From the NCBI GenBank assembly GCA_001304875.1, contig BBZO01000011.1, positions 33,274 to 97,273 of the forward strand: a stretch of 64,000 nt of DNA, given 5' to 3'. Made by a program: the position numbers and the translations under genes. Positions 47,483-57,275 of this stretch are shown here, piece after piece. Every line of letters starts with the position of its first letter. Within the stretch, counting starts at the first letter, position 1. Below the pieces are notes generated by a model, which was not told the origin of the DNA, did not search any database, and saw only the letters and a list, made by a program, of their open reading frames with translations. This DNA is from Clostridia bacterium UC5.1-2E3. Its GTDB lineage: Bacteria > Bacillota > Clostridia > Lachnospirales > Lachnospiraceae.

Positions 47483-50105
47483 GAAGACTGACGACGAGGA
47501 TGCCATAAAGGCGGCATATCTGGCCCGCCTGGCCGACCATCACCCGGAGGAGGATCCGGACGGATTCATGGAGCTGCGCAGCTCCTTTGAGCAGGCCATG
47601 AGCGGCAGGGAGCAGGAAGAGCAGGGACCGCAGGCCGATCCGCAGGTTCTGCCGTGGATGGAGCGCATGGAGGAGGTGTACGCCGATTTCGGGAAGCGCA
47701 TCGATCCTGAGGCGTGGAAAAAGCTTTTAAATGATCCGCTCTGCATTGGTCTGGAAACTGCGGAGCTTGTAAATCAGGCGTTTCTGAGATTTCTCATGGA
47801 TCATCATTACATACCGCACAAGGTCTGGAAGCTTCTGGCCGAGCATCTGGCTGGTCGGAAAACCGGTCCGCCCTCTGCCAGGAATTTCCGGAAAATTTCA
47901 TCGACTATGTGCTGAACCAGGCCACCTACGAAGATAATTTCCGCTACGGTGCGTTTGAGCTGGAGCCGGGAAAGGACTATGATGCGTTTGTGCGTGGATT
48001 CTTTGCCCTGTGCAGAGCCATCGACGACCAGGACGAGGAGAAGGCCGAGGCATGTCTGAACGGGATGCTTGACATGGATATCCGCCATCCCGATTTTCTG
48101 CAGCAGCAGGTGAGATACTGCCTTAAAATTGAGGAGGATGCAGAGGCCGCCTGGAGACGGGCACAGGAGATAGAGGTTTCCTTCGATGCACCTGTGGACA
48201 GCGGAGATCTCTACTGGTATCTGACGGCCGGGCTGGCGGTGGGCCGCGGCGAGGAGCTTAAGCCTATGTGGATCGGCTGCTGCTCCTGGACGGAGGCCAT
48301 GCGGAGATTTTAAAGCTGGCAGGCGATTACCATGCGGCCGTCGGCGAATACCAGACGGCGATCCTTTGCTATGACCAGGCGGGGAGAGTGGATGAGAACA
48401 TTGATCTGGACGATTCCAGAAGTGCGGTGTATGAGGTTTATCTCACCGTTATGAGGAGGAACTTGAGAAAAATCCGTCTGACCGGATGAAATACAGAACG
48501 GCCCGGGCCTGTTACTACGGCGGACGCTACGACAGGACCAGAGAGCTTCTTCTCTCCATGGAGGAAATCGCGGGGATTGAGGACACGGTTCGCTGGTGGC
48601 TGGCGGATTCCAGCTTCGAGCTGGAGAAGTATGAGGAGGCCGAGTCATACTGCGACGAGATTCTGCGTCATTCCCCGACCTCCGAAAATGCACTCCCTCT
48701 GAAGATCCGCTTGCTCTCCATGCGGAGCGCCTACGAGGAAATTGTCCGTCTGGCGGGGCCGGCGCTGGAGAAGGGCTATCGTTCCGTGAGCGTTGTGTTT
48801 AACTACGCCTGCGCGCTGAGACGAACCGGGCAGTACGACAAGGCCGGCGAATGGCTTGGGATTCTGGAGGAGCAGATCGGCCGTCATCCGTCGGTGGTTC
48901 TGGAATACGCCCGCCTGTACGACGACACAGAGAGATACGACGATGCGATGGAATGCGTTGACGAGCTGCTGGAGCGCGATCCGTCGGATGTGTCGGCCAT
49001 CTATCTGAAGGCGGGTATTCTATGCTCTATGGACCGGTACCAGGAGGCGTTTGACATTTACAGGGCGCAGGTAGACGCGGGGCGTGAGAGCTATTATGAA
49101 AATTATCGCCTGGGATATGTCTGCTTCTGCATGAGAAACTACGAGGATGCGGAGCGTTATTACCGAAGGACGCTGGAATATGCGCCGGATCACCGCGGAG
49201 CCATGAACGAGCTGGGCGACACGCTCCAGAAGCTGGGCCGGATGGACGAGGCGGTGGAATATTACGCGAAGGCCATCGCGGACGGGTACAGAAATGCCCG
49301 CTGGCTCTGGGATCTGATCCGTCTTCTGCGCCGTATGGGCCGGTATGAGGAGGCGCTGGAATACTGTAAAACCGGTATGAAAGAGTTCCCGGACGACGGA
49401 CGCTTCTATGAAATGGCCGGCATGAATGCCCGCGGTTTAAAGCGTTATGAGGAGGCCATCGGATATTTTGAGACCTACGGCGAGGTGGACGACCGGCAGG
49501 ATGCCCTCACACGGATCGCCTACTGTTACGAGAAGTCTGGGATGAAGGAGAAGGCGGAGGAAATTTACTTAAAAGGAACGGAGGAGTTCCCGGAGGAGTA
49601 CGATTCCTGGCATTCCCTGGGCGTGTTCTACAAGGATGAGAAACGCTATGAGGAGGCCCTCGAGGCATTTTTAAAGGCGCTGGAATTATCCTCGGATTCC
49701 GCATACCGCCTGATCTGCATCGGTGTGTGCTATGAAAATCTAGGCGATGCCGGAAAGGCGGAGGAAAGCTACAGGAGGAGCCTTGAGCTGGCGCTCTCGA
49801 AGATCGAGAAAAGGCCCTTCTCCCCCTGCAATTATGAGGCGGCCGCCGAAGCCTACTCCCATCTGGGCGATAAGGAAAAGACCGTCGAGATGGCAGAGAA
49901 GGCGCTGGAGCTTCATCTGGAGCATTTCGGCTGCCCGAAGTTAAACTGCTACGAAGCCTACCAGGACATGGGCCGCATCTGCGAGACAAAGGGCGAACTG
50001 GAGGAGGCCCTCGGATACTACGAGGAGGCCTGGGACTGCGGTAAGCTGGATGAAGATAAGGAGACGGTGGAACGGTTGAGGAAAATGGTGGAGGGGAGAG
50101 AGTAG
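47454..50105 (+). CDS. J-domain-like and TPR-repeat protein (three frameshifts)
   Basis: Restored as one protein of about 880 residues. The N-terminus (MDIWKILGIEKTDDEDAIKA then AYLARLADHHPEEDP) resembles a DnaJ J-domain with HPE instead of HPD, which usually abolishes DnaK stimulation. The rest is a series of at least ten TPR-type helical pairs (for example YEEALEAFLKALELSSDSAY, MDEAVEYYAKAIADGYRNA). Frame breaks near 47865, 48268 and 48462; beyond that 539 residues are open. It overlaps tadA. Probably a scaffold for protein-protein interactions; role unknown. Confidence 0.8.
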
Positions 50106-50117
50106 GATGTCATATGG

Positions 50118-50149
50118 AGCCGCTGCAAAAGACTGGTTTTGCAGCGGCT
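50118..50149 (+). terminator. Hairpin terminator after the TPR gene
   Basis: Perfect 13-bp stem AGCCGCTGCAAAA / TTTTGCAGCGGCT with loop GACTGG. No long U-run follows (TAAATCATTT), so it may act as a weak terminator, or bidirectionally. Confidence 0.75.
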
Positions 50150-50214
50150 TAAATCATTTCCCGTGCAGGAAGACAGTTCGGAAGCGATGTGCGTATATGC
50201 GCGGTCAATAGCTT

Positions 50215-51510
50215 TTATTTTTCAAGGCATGTTGGATCAAGCAGGAAATCGTAAATGTTTACGGTTAAAATACCATACTCATCATAGTATGGCTGGACGA
50301 TATCCTTGGTAATAATGATTTTTTTGAAAGAGTCGTCAATTTTTCTAAATGGCCTGATTTCCTGGGTGCGCTTTGTCTCATCTGGCAACGAATATGCCGA
50401 CTGGATATAGTATCTGGAAGAGCCAAGATTACAGACAAAATCTACTTCCAGTTGTTGCCGGGTTACTTTTCCGTTCGGATCTTTTTGGGAAATCGGCACC
50501 ACACCTACGTCTACGTTATAGCCGCGCATACGAAGCTCATTATAAATCACATTTTCCATGGAATGAGTCTGTTCAAACTGTCGGAAATTGATTCTCGCAT
50601 TACGCAATCCAAGGTCGGAAAAGTAATATTTTTTTGGAGTTTCAATATATGCTTTTCCCTTGATGTCATATCGCTGCGCAGATTCAATCAGGAACGAGTC
50701 CTCAAAATAATCCAGATATTTTTTTATGGTAGCAGAGGTGATTCTGGATTTTTTAATGGTCTTGAAAGTGTTTTTCAGCTTTTCAGGATTGGTCAGCGAG
50801 CCGATGGCAGAGGAAAGGATATTCAATAAATCTTCCAGCTCTCCAATGTTTTTCACACGGTTTCGCTTTGTAATGTCTCGAATATAAATTTCGTTGAACA
50901 GATTCTGTAATGTGACAGCTTTATCGCCGGCATCGTCACGCAGGACAACGAGAGGAATACCGCCGTAAAGCATATATTCGGACAGCCCCATGTACCTGTC
51001 TCCGTTATATACAGACATGAATTCGGCAAAGCTTAAAGGATACATATGAACCTCGTCGCCACGACCTGCGAATTCGGTAGCGATATCTCGGGACAGGAGT
51101 TTTGCATTACTTCCGGTTACAAATACATCCATATTTTCCTTACGCAAATAGCCATTTAATACTGCTTCAAAGCAATCCAGCATCTGAATTTCATCTAACA
51201 ACAGATAATACATTTCAGTGTCAACGACTTTGGAACGTATATATGCCATGAATTTTTCCGGATCGACCCCGCGCTTTTCTTTTTCTATCTGAATCAGACT
51301 TTCACCAATCAGATACAGGTCATCCGCTGAATCAAATGCGAAACGGATGATATGGTCAGCCTCTACACCGCTTTCCAGCAAGTGATGATAAAAAAGATTA
51401 TTCAGCAAATAAGACTTGCCGCATCTGCGGATACCGGTGATCACTTTGATCAGTCCATTGTTCTTTCTCTTTATTAATTTATCCAAATAGAAATCTCTGC
51501 GAATTTCCAT
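50215..51510 (-). CDS. AAA-type ATPase with DUF4143 domain
   Basis: 431 residues, intact. Walker A GIRRCGKSYLL (residues about 26-36), Walker B YYLLLDEIQM, sensor VFVTGSNAKLLSRDIATEFA and then the C-terminal DUF4143 nuclease-like domain with YYFSDLGLRNARINF and a distal Q-x-E-V-D-F motif. The gene is notably richer in A/T than its neighbours, a sign of transfer. AAGGAGG precedes the ATG. The family is widespread in gut bacteria; its role is unknown. Confidence 0.9.
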   Translation of the reverse strand: MEIRRDFYLDKLIKRKNNGLIKVITGIRRCGKSYLLNNLFYHHLLESGVEADHIIRFAFDSADDLYLIGESLIQIEKEKRGVDPEKFMAYIRSKVVDTEMYYLLLDEIQMLDCFEAVLNGYLRKENMDVFVTGSNAKLLSRDIATEFAGRGDEVHMYPLSFAEFMSVYNGDRYMGLSEYMLYGGIPLVVLRDDAGDKAVTLQNLFNEIYIRDITKRNRVKNIGELEDLLNILSSAIGSLTNPEKLKNTFKTIKKSRITSATIKKYLDYFEDSFLIESAQRYDIKGKAYIETPKKYYFSDLGLRNARINFRQFEQTHSMENVIYNELRMRGYNVDVGVVPISQKDPNGKVTRQQLEVDFVCNLGSSRYYIQSAYSLPDETKRTQEIRPFRKIDDSFKKIIITKDIVQPYYDEYGILTVNIYDFLLDPTCLEK

Positions 51511-51537
51511 TGAAAAACCTCCTTGCGAAAGATTTTT

Positions 51538-51648
51538 GTATCCAGTTGCATTTTTCTATTCTATTATACCATTTGACGGAAGGAAAACAATATGTCGGCT
51601 GTGTTTTGGAATAGATTTTTGCAACTTGATACGGTTTTCTATTCTATT
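51538..51648. repeat. Mosaic repeat upstream of the AAA/DUF4143 gene
   Basis: Two elements combine. GTATCCAGTTGCA (51538-51550) and TGCAACTTGATAC (51620-51632) are inverted copies with one mismatch. Directly after each stands the same 14-mer in direct orientation, TTTTCTATTCTATT (51552-51565 and 51635-51648). They are 83 bp apart in the promoter region of the minus-strand gene. Possibly regulatory sites or an old recombination trace. Confidence 0.5.
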
Positions 51649-51674
51649 GGATATTATTGCATAGTATAGACAAG

Positions 51675-51869
51675 ATGTCGTTTTCAAAACGGAGTGAACT
51701 GTCCATCGTAGGAGTAAATGGCCATGAAGTCTCCCCGGAGGAGATGGAGCGGATTCTTGCAGAGAGAAAGAGCCGCTGGTAGCCGAAGCCTGCGAAATAT
51801 ACGAAAGGCGCGCTGAAGATTTTCTCCGAGCACGCCGTCTCGCCGATGAAGGGCGGATATATGGAGTAA
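51675..51869 (+). pseudogene. Possible C-terminal remnant of an IlvD/Edd-type dehydratase
   Basis: A 65-codon stretch with one in-frame TAG at 51780 reads NGHEVSPEEMERILAERKSRW, cut here as HEVSPEEMERILAERKSRW, then after the stop PKPAKYTKGALKIFSEHAVS and SPMKGGYME. The pattern (R-R/K-W, K-P, K-Y-T-K/R-G-L, S-x-G at the end) matches dihydroxy-acid dehydratase C-termini. No promoter, start context or remaining domain is visible. The assignment is moderate; a small unrelated gene is possible. Confidence 0.4.
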
Positions 51870-51886
51870 AACAGAAAAACCAGACA

Positions 51887-51919
51887 AGCTGGCACCCCAA
51901 CACTTCGGGCGTGCCAGCT
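51887..51919. terminator. Bidirectional hairpin between the remnant and the LysR gene
   Basis: Perfect 9-bp stem AGCTGGCAC / GTGCCAGCT with a 15-nt loop; CTCATTTT follows on the plus strand and TTGTCTGGTTTTT on the minus strand. It can end transcription of the convergent LysR gene. Confidence 0.75.
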
Positions 51920-51930
51920 CTCATTTTATA

Positions 51931-52833
51931 TTACAAAAAATGATTCTCTTTTATCACATCCATAAGATGATCCAGATAACATTTGATTTCCTCAAAATAT
52001 GGCGACTGTCTGCGGGACAGAGATACAATTTGGAACCCTGCATCTTGAACAGGAATTGACACAAGGTTGTATTGAGATAAAATGCTCTCCGAGAGCTCGC
52101 ATCCGATGCCGAAGGCATTGGTGCGGGAGATGATTTTATGCCGTCCTTCGGCCTCGTTCACCCGTATGATTTTTTCCGGATTGACCAGAGTGCGGGTCTC
52201 CTCCATAAATATCCGTGATACCTCCCGCTGACCATAATCTGCAAACGGATACATATAAAGATCGGTGATATTAAAAGATTGAGATAAGGCGGGGTGATCC
52301 TTTCGGAGCGTAATCACAAGACCGATGTGACAGAGCGGTTTTGCGACCAGATTTTTTCGTTCCGCCGACAGAATGTAGCTGTTTAGTTCATTTTCTTTCA
52401 CCAGCAATATCCCCAGCTGACTAATGCCCTGGTAGACGGCCTCCTCGATTTCGTATGAATTTTTGTGGTGGATTTGAAGGTCAAGGATCGTATCGTTCTG
52501 ATAATCCTGGCAGAGCCGGATAAAGGCCTCCATAAAGAGATACAGATTTCCCGCCGCCAGGTGGAACGAGCGCAGGGTTTTCTGCTCTGAGAGAGCCGCC
52601 GCTTTTTTGTATTCTGCCAGTATGATCTCACAGTGATTGAGGAAAAGCTTTCCCTTGGCGGTGGGAACGATGCCCTGGGGAAAACGCTCGAAAATAAGAT
52701 ACCCCAGTTCATCTTCCATGTTTTTTATGCTCTGACTCAGACGCGGCTGAGACAGATACAGATTCTTGGCGGCTTTACTGATGGAGCCGCAGGAAGCGAT
52801 TTCGATTGCGCATTTCATCTGTTCAAATGTCAT
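51931..52833 (-). CDS. LysR-family transcriptional regulator
   Basis: 300 residues from ATG 52833 (MTFEQMKCAIEIA), which has a GGGGG site; the in-frame ATG 54 nt upstream is less likely. HTH: SISKAAKNLYLSQPRLSQSI (residues about 17-36). The effector domain is complete. It is divergent from the M20 amidohydrolase-SLC13 pair with about 170 bp between, so it probably regulates their use. The inducer is presumably the imported amide or acid. Confidence 0.92.
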   Translation of the reverse strand: MTFEQMKCAIEIASCGSISKAAKNLYLSQPRLSQSIKNMEDELGYLIFERFPQGIVPTAKGKLFLNHCEIILAEYKKAAALSEQKTLRSFHLAAGNLYLFMEAFIRLCQDYQNDTILDLQIHHKNSYEIEEAVYQGISQLGILLVKENELNSYILSAERKNLVAKPLCHIGLVITLRKDHPALSQSFNITDLYMYPFADYGQREVSRIFMEETRTLVNPEKIIRVNEAEGRHKIISRTNAFGIGCELSESILSQYNLVSIPVQDAGFQIVSLSRRQSPYFEEIKCYLDHLMDVIKENHFL

Positions 52834-53005
52834 GGATATTCCCCCGATTCCCGTTTGCTTAAGAAAATTATAACAAAAATTCAGCATAAGTAGCCATACG
52901 TTTTTTTATCCCCCGATAAAGAATGGATATTTGTTGATTGGACGCGTATCATACTATAATTTTTCAGAGTACTCGACCGATATAAGTAATCAAGGAGGCA
53001 ATGCA

Positions 53006-54422
53006 GTGGAGGAGAAGGCAAAACGAATACAGGACATCATAAACCGGAGAAAGCCTGTTTTGAGAGTATGAGCGACGACATCTGGGACTATGCAGAATTT
53101 CGATTCCAGGAATATCGCTCCAGCAAAGGCAGAGGGAGTATCTGGAAAGCGAGGGATTCAGAATCACCGAAAAGCTGGCGGGAATGGAGACCGCTTTTAT
53201 GGCTGAGTGGGGCGAGAAAGGCCCGTTGATCGGGATATTAGGAGAATTTGACGCTCTGTCCGATCTGAGTCAGAAAAGCGACAGTCTGGAGAAGGAGGCG
53301 CGCGAAGAGAAAAACTATGGGCACGGATGCGGACATCACCTGCTGGGAACCGCCGGTGTGGAGGCCTGCGTCGCGGTGCGCGATTACCTTAGGGAACAGG
53401 GGGTAGAAGGCGTGATCCGATATTACGCTACCCCGGCGGAGGAAGGCGCAGCCGCTAAAACCTTCATGCTGAGAGAGGGCTGTTTTCTGGATCTGGATAT
53501 CTGTATCACCTGGCATCCGGACAGCGCGAAAAGCGTTGGGGGAAATACTCTTTCCATGATCCGCGCATATTTCAATTTTCACGGAAAGAACGCTCATGCG
53601 GCCATGTCTCCCCATCTGGGCCGCAGCGCACTGGATGCGGTGGAGCTGATGGACGTGGGATGCAATTACCTGCGTGAGCATGTTCTTCCGGAGGTTCGTT
53701 TTCACTATGCCATCACAAACAGCGGAGGAACCGCGCCCAACACGGTTCAGAGTGAGGCGGAGGTGTGCTATAACATCCGGGCTCCCAGAAACGGAGACAT
53801 GCTGGATGTCTATGAGCGCATCCGCAGTGTCGCCGAGGGAGCGGCGCTTATGACCGGAACACGCGTGGACGTGAGGCCGGTAAGCTATTATGCAAATCAT
53901 CTGGATAATACGCTGTTAAACAGGCTTACCGCGGAAGCCATGGATCAGATCCTCGATGAGAGCTATACGGAGAGCGAGCTGGAATATGCCAGGAAATACC
54001 AGTCTGTACTTTCTGAGGAGGGGGTAAAGCGGGCAAAGGAAAATGCTGCGCGTTATCTGGAACATCCGACGCGGGAGCAGGTGGACAGCCCCATAAGCCT
54101 GTATGGCTGCCCCATCGGACTTCCGAAGTCGGCCTCATCCGACGCGGGAAATGTGAGCTGGAATGTGCCCACCGCATTTTTCTCCTGTCCGTGTTTCGCG
54201 GCGGGAACCGCTCTACACAGCTGGCAGGCTGTTGCACAGGGAAAGGCGGATCTGGCGCACAGAGGAATGCATAATGCCGCCGCGGTGATGGCGCTGACCG
54301 CCGTCTGTCTTTGCGAGAGTCCGGAGCTGATTGTGCAGGCAAAAGAAGATTTTGCGCTTGCCAAAGGGGATGAGGAATACCGCTGCATTCTTCCAGATCA
54401 TGTGAAGCCCGGGGATTTTTAA
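53006..54422 (+). CDS. M20-family amidohydrolase, AbgB-like (two frameshifts)
   Basis: About 472 residues. Start GTG 53006 behind AAGGAGG. Early part EEKAKRIQDIINRR, then breaks near 53056 and 53135; afterwards an open frame holds GILGEFDALSDLSQKSD, metal ligands GHGCGHHLLG and TPAEEGAAAKTFM, the dimerisation domain FNFHGKNAHAAMSPHLGRSA and CFAAGTALHSWQAVAQG. Order and length match AbgB (p-aminobenzoyl-glutamate hydrolase subunit) more than HipO. No abgA partner is present. Exported amide hydrolysis is not suggested; the enzyme is cytoplasmic. Confidence 0.88.
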
Positions 54423-54448
54423 CAATAGGATAAGGAGAGGGAAAAAGA

Positions 54449-55723
54449 ATGGATCAGTTGACGATTGTACTTATTATTCTAGCACTTACGATTATAGCGT
54501 TTATGTCGGGAAAGCTGCCGTATACGGTGATTTCCATGGGAATCATCATCGCGCTCATCATGACGGGGATCATGACGATTGATGAAGCCTTTTCGGGTCT
54601 TACAAATTCCAATGTTATTATGTTCGCCGCCATGTTTGTCATCGGGGCGGGGATTGTAAAATCTGGCCTGCTTGACAGTACCAAAAATATTGTGATGCGG
54701 TATCAGAACCGGCCGAAGATTGTGCTGCTGGTGCTGATGCTTGTGGCGACCGTGCTTTCTATTCTGACTTCGGCGGTTGGAACCATGGCGATTCTTCTTC
54801 CGCTGATTATCAATATTGCAAACAATCTGAATATCAGCCGCAGCAAATTCATCTACCCGGTGGCAATGATCGCCAATATCGCCACCGCCTGCACCTTCCT
54901 GGGACAGGGAGCTGCAAACATGAACTGGAGCGACGTCATGGTCAACATGGGCGGCCCGGTTCCTTTCGGAATCTGGGATTTTACTATCGCCCGTATTCCG
55001 GTGATTGTCACAACCATTATCTACGGCGTATTTGTCTCGCAGTACCTTCTGCCGGATATTCCCAACAGTCAGTTTGATACGGGAAAACCGGTTGTGGAAA
55101 AGACAAAGACCATCGATGTAAAGAAACAGAGGATTGCGCAGATTATCTGCAGTTTTACGATTATCGGAATGATTGTTCTGGATTATTTTTCGCTGGTTCC
55201 GATGTATATTGTAGCCTGCATAGGCGCCGTGCTTCTGATTCTGTTCGGCGTGCTGTCGGAGATGGAGGCGATTTCCTCTATCCATGGACCGACCATGTTC
55301 CTTTTTATTGGCGTCCTGCCGCTTTCTGATGCGTTAAAAATGACGGGGGCCGCCGATGTGGTGGCAAGCCTTATGCGCACGCTTCTGGGAAATACGACAA
55401 ACCCATATATTATTATGGCAGTTCTTTTTGTTGTGCCGCTGATTCTGACGCAGGTAATGTCAAATATTGCGGCGGTGGCAGTGTTTGTCCCGCTGGTCTG
55501 TTCGGTGGCTGTTTCCATCGGAATCGACCCGCGCGCCGGTGTAATGGCGGTTCTGATTGCGAGCTGTACGTCTATCTTAACCCCCATGGCGGCGGCTGCC
55601 CAGGCTATGATTCTGGCTCCGGGTGGATATTCAATGAAGGACTATTTGAAATGCGGATTTCCGCTTGTGCTGATTAATACGGTGGTGTGCATCGTCGTAT
55701 TGCCGATTCTGTTTCCGTTTTAG
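54449..55723 (+). CDS. SLC13/DASS-family anion transporter
   Basis: 424 residues, intact, about 11 transmembrane helices. Features of Na+/dicarboxylate symporters: an N-terminal helix pair, ILTSAVGTMAILLPLIINIA (SNT-like re-entrant hairpin, here TSAVGT), and the C-terminal repeat QVMSNIAAVAVFVPLVCSVA with TSILTPMAAAAQAMILAPGG. GATAAGGAGAGG precedes the ATG. It forms an operon with the amidohydrolase and may import the acid or acyl-amino acid that the hydrolase cleaves. Confidence 0.88.
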   Translation: MDQLTIVLIILALTIIAFMSGKLPYTVISMGIIIALIMTGIMTIDEAFSGLTNSNVIMFAAMFVIGAGIVKSGLLDSTKNIVMRYQNRPKIVLLVLMLVATVLSILTSAVGTMAILLPLIINIANNLNISRSKFIYPVAMIANIATACTFLGQGAANMNWSDVMVNMGGPVPFGIWDFTIARIPVIVTTIIYGVFVSQYLLPDIPNSQFDTGKPVVEKTKTIDVKKQRIAQIICSFTIIGMIVLDYFSLVPMYIVACIGAVLLILFGVLSEMEAISSIHGPTMFLFIGVLPLSDALKMTGAADVVASLMRTLLGNTTNPYIIMAVLFVVPLILTQVMSNIAAVAVFVPLVCSVAVSIGIDPRAGVMAVLIASCTSILTPMAAAAQAMILAPGGYSMKDYLKCGFPLVLINTVVCIVVLPILFPF

Positions 55724-55733
55724 GGAAAGGAGC

Positions 55734-55763
55734 TTGACAAAGCCCCCTCCTCCCATGTATACT
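55734..55763 (+). promoter_or_regulatory. Promoter of the SRP RNA gene
   Basis: TTGACA (55734-55739), 18-nt spacer, TATACT (55758-55763), about 35 nt before the mature RNA 5' end, so a short 5' trimming step is likely. Confidence 0.8.
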
Positions 55764-55798
55764 TCATGAGTAATCCAAACTCAAAAAGTCATAAAGCT

Positions 55799-56062
55799 TC
55801 CGCACAGCCGGGGAGTTAGCGGTGCCCTGTACCTGCAATCCGCTACAGCAGGGGTGATATTCTGCCGAGGGCATTTTGATGCAGAGCTGCCCTTCGCAAG
55901 TGGCGTTGACGTTTGGGTCTCGCGCAACAGAAATCCATGAACCTTGTCAGGGCAGGAATGCAGCAGCAATAAGTGGAATCTTTTGTGTGCCGTGAGGTCG
56001 CCTGGACTGAGTTAACTGCGAAGGTAACGTCTGTGTCAGATGTTCGAAGCAGAATGTGCGGA
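55799..56062 (+). ncRNA. ffs: Signal recognition particle RNA, long Firmicutes type
   Basis: About 264 nt, closely matching Bacillus subtilis scRNA in layout. The 5' region contains GAGTTAGCGGTGCCCTGTAC and CTGCAATCCGCTACAGCAGG, the Alu-domain loops. The central part has GTTGACGTTTGGGTC, and the S-domain loop is GAACCTTGTCAGG then GCAGGAATGCAGCAGCAATA. The ends pair: TCCGCACA (55799-55806) with TGTGCGGA (56055-56062). With Ffh it targets nascent membrane proteins. Terminal boundaries are inferred from this pairing. Confidence 0.95.
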
Positions 56063-56080
56063 TTAAAAATAAAACCACCG

Positions 56081-56115
56081 GGAGTGTTTGCAAATTTCGC
56101 AAACACTCCTTTTTT
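56081..56115 (+). terminator. Terminator of ffs
   Basis: Perfect 11-bp stem GGAGTGTTTGC / GCAAACACTCC with loop AAATTTC, followed by six Ts. Confidence 0.93.
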
Positions 56116-56191
56116 CTTGAACCTGCCAAATCTTTGTATTATAATTACAAATGGGTGTACTATAATCTGAACACGAAAGGATGGTCACAGG

Positions 56192-57267
56192 ATGAAACGA
56201 GTAGGTTTTCTTACCAGCGGCGGCGACTGCCAGGCGCTGAATGCAACCATGCGCGGCGTGGCGAAGGCTTTATATAACGAATACGGCAACGATCTGGAAC
56301 TGATCGGATTCGAGGACGGCTATAAGGGATTAATGTACGCAAATTACAGATTTTTGAACCGCTCCGACTTCTCGGGCATTCTGACCAAGGGCGGCACCAT
56401 GCTGGGAACCTCCAGACAGCCCTTCAAGCTGATGCGTGTGCCGGACGAGAACGGGCTGGACAAGGTGGGCCTGATGAAGCACACCTACTATAAATTAAAG
56501 CTGGATGCCCTGGTGGTACTGGGCGGCAACGGAAGCCAGAAGACCGCCAACCTCTTAAGCGAGGAGGGGTTAAATGTCATCGGCCTTCCCAAGACCATCG
56601 ACAACGACCTCTACGGCACCGACATGACCTTCGGTTTCCAGAGCGCGGTGGACATTGCCACCAACGCCATCGACTGTATTCACACGACGGCGGCGTCCCA
56701 CGGCAGAGTGTTCATCGTCGAGATCATGGGACATAAGGTGGGCTGGCTCACGCTCCACGCAGGCATCGCTGGCGGAGCCGACATCATTCTCCTCCCGGAG
56801 ATTCCCTACGATTTAAAGAAGGTTGTGGCGAAGATCGAGGAGAGAACCAAGAGCGGCAGCCGCTTCTCCATCCTGGCTGTGGCCGAGGGCGCCATGTCCA
56901 AGGAGGACGCAGCTTTAAGCAAAAAAGAGTACAAAGAAAAGCTTAAAAATAGAAAGTACCGTCCGTGGCCTACGAGATCGGGGAGCAGATTGAGAAAATG
57001 ACCGGACAGGAGGTGCGCGTCACCGTGCCCGGCCACATGCAGAGAGGCGGAGCCCCGGTTCCCTACGACCGCGTGCTTTCCTCACGCCTGGGCGTCCATG
57101 GCGCGGAGCTGATTATCAATAAGCAGTTCGGCCGCCTGGTGGTCATCAAAAACAACGAGGTGACGGACATCCCACTCTCCGAGAGCGCCGGAAAATTAAA
57201 GTACGTTGACCCCGAATCCAGCATCATCAAGGAGGCCAAGATGCTGGGCCTCTGTTTCGGAGATTAG
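56192..57267 (+). CDS. pfkA: 6-phosphofructokinase (frameshift)
   Basis: About 358 residues. TSGGDCQALNATMRGVAKAL (phosphate/nucleotide loop), VVLGGNGSQKTA, GLPKTIDNDLYGTDMTFG (catalytic Asp) and EIMGHKVGWL are conserved. The pair of residues usually taken to decide the donor is Gly (GGNGS) and Lys (PKTID), the combination of ATP-using 'group III' PFKs rather than of PPi enzymes (Asp, Lys). A break near 56968 separates the last 95 residues (SVAYEIGEQIEKMTG... GHMQRGG). Start 56192 has AAAGGATGG upstream. Glycolysis. Confidence 0.92.
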
Positions 57268-57275
57268 GAGAAACC

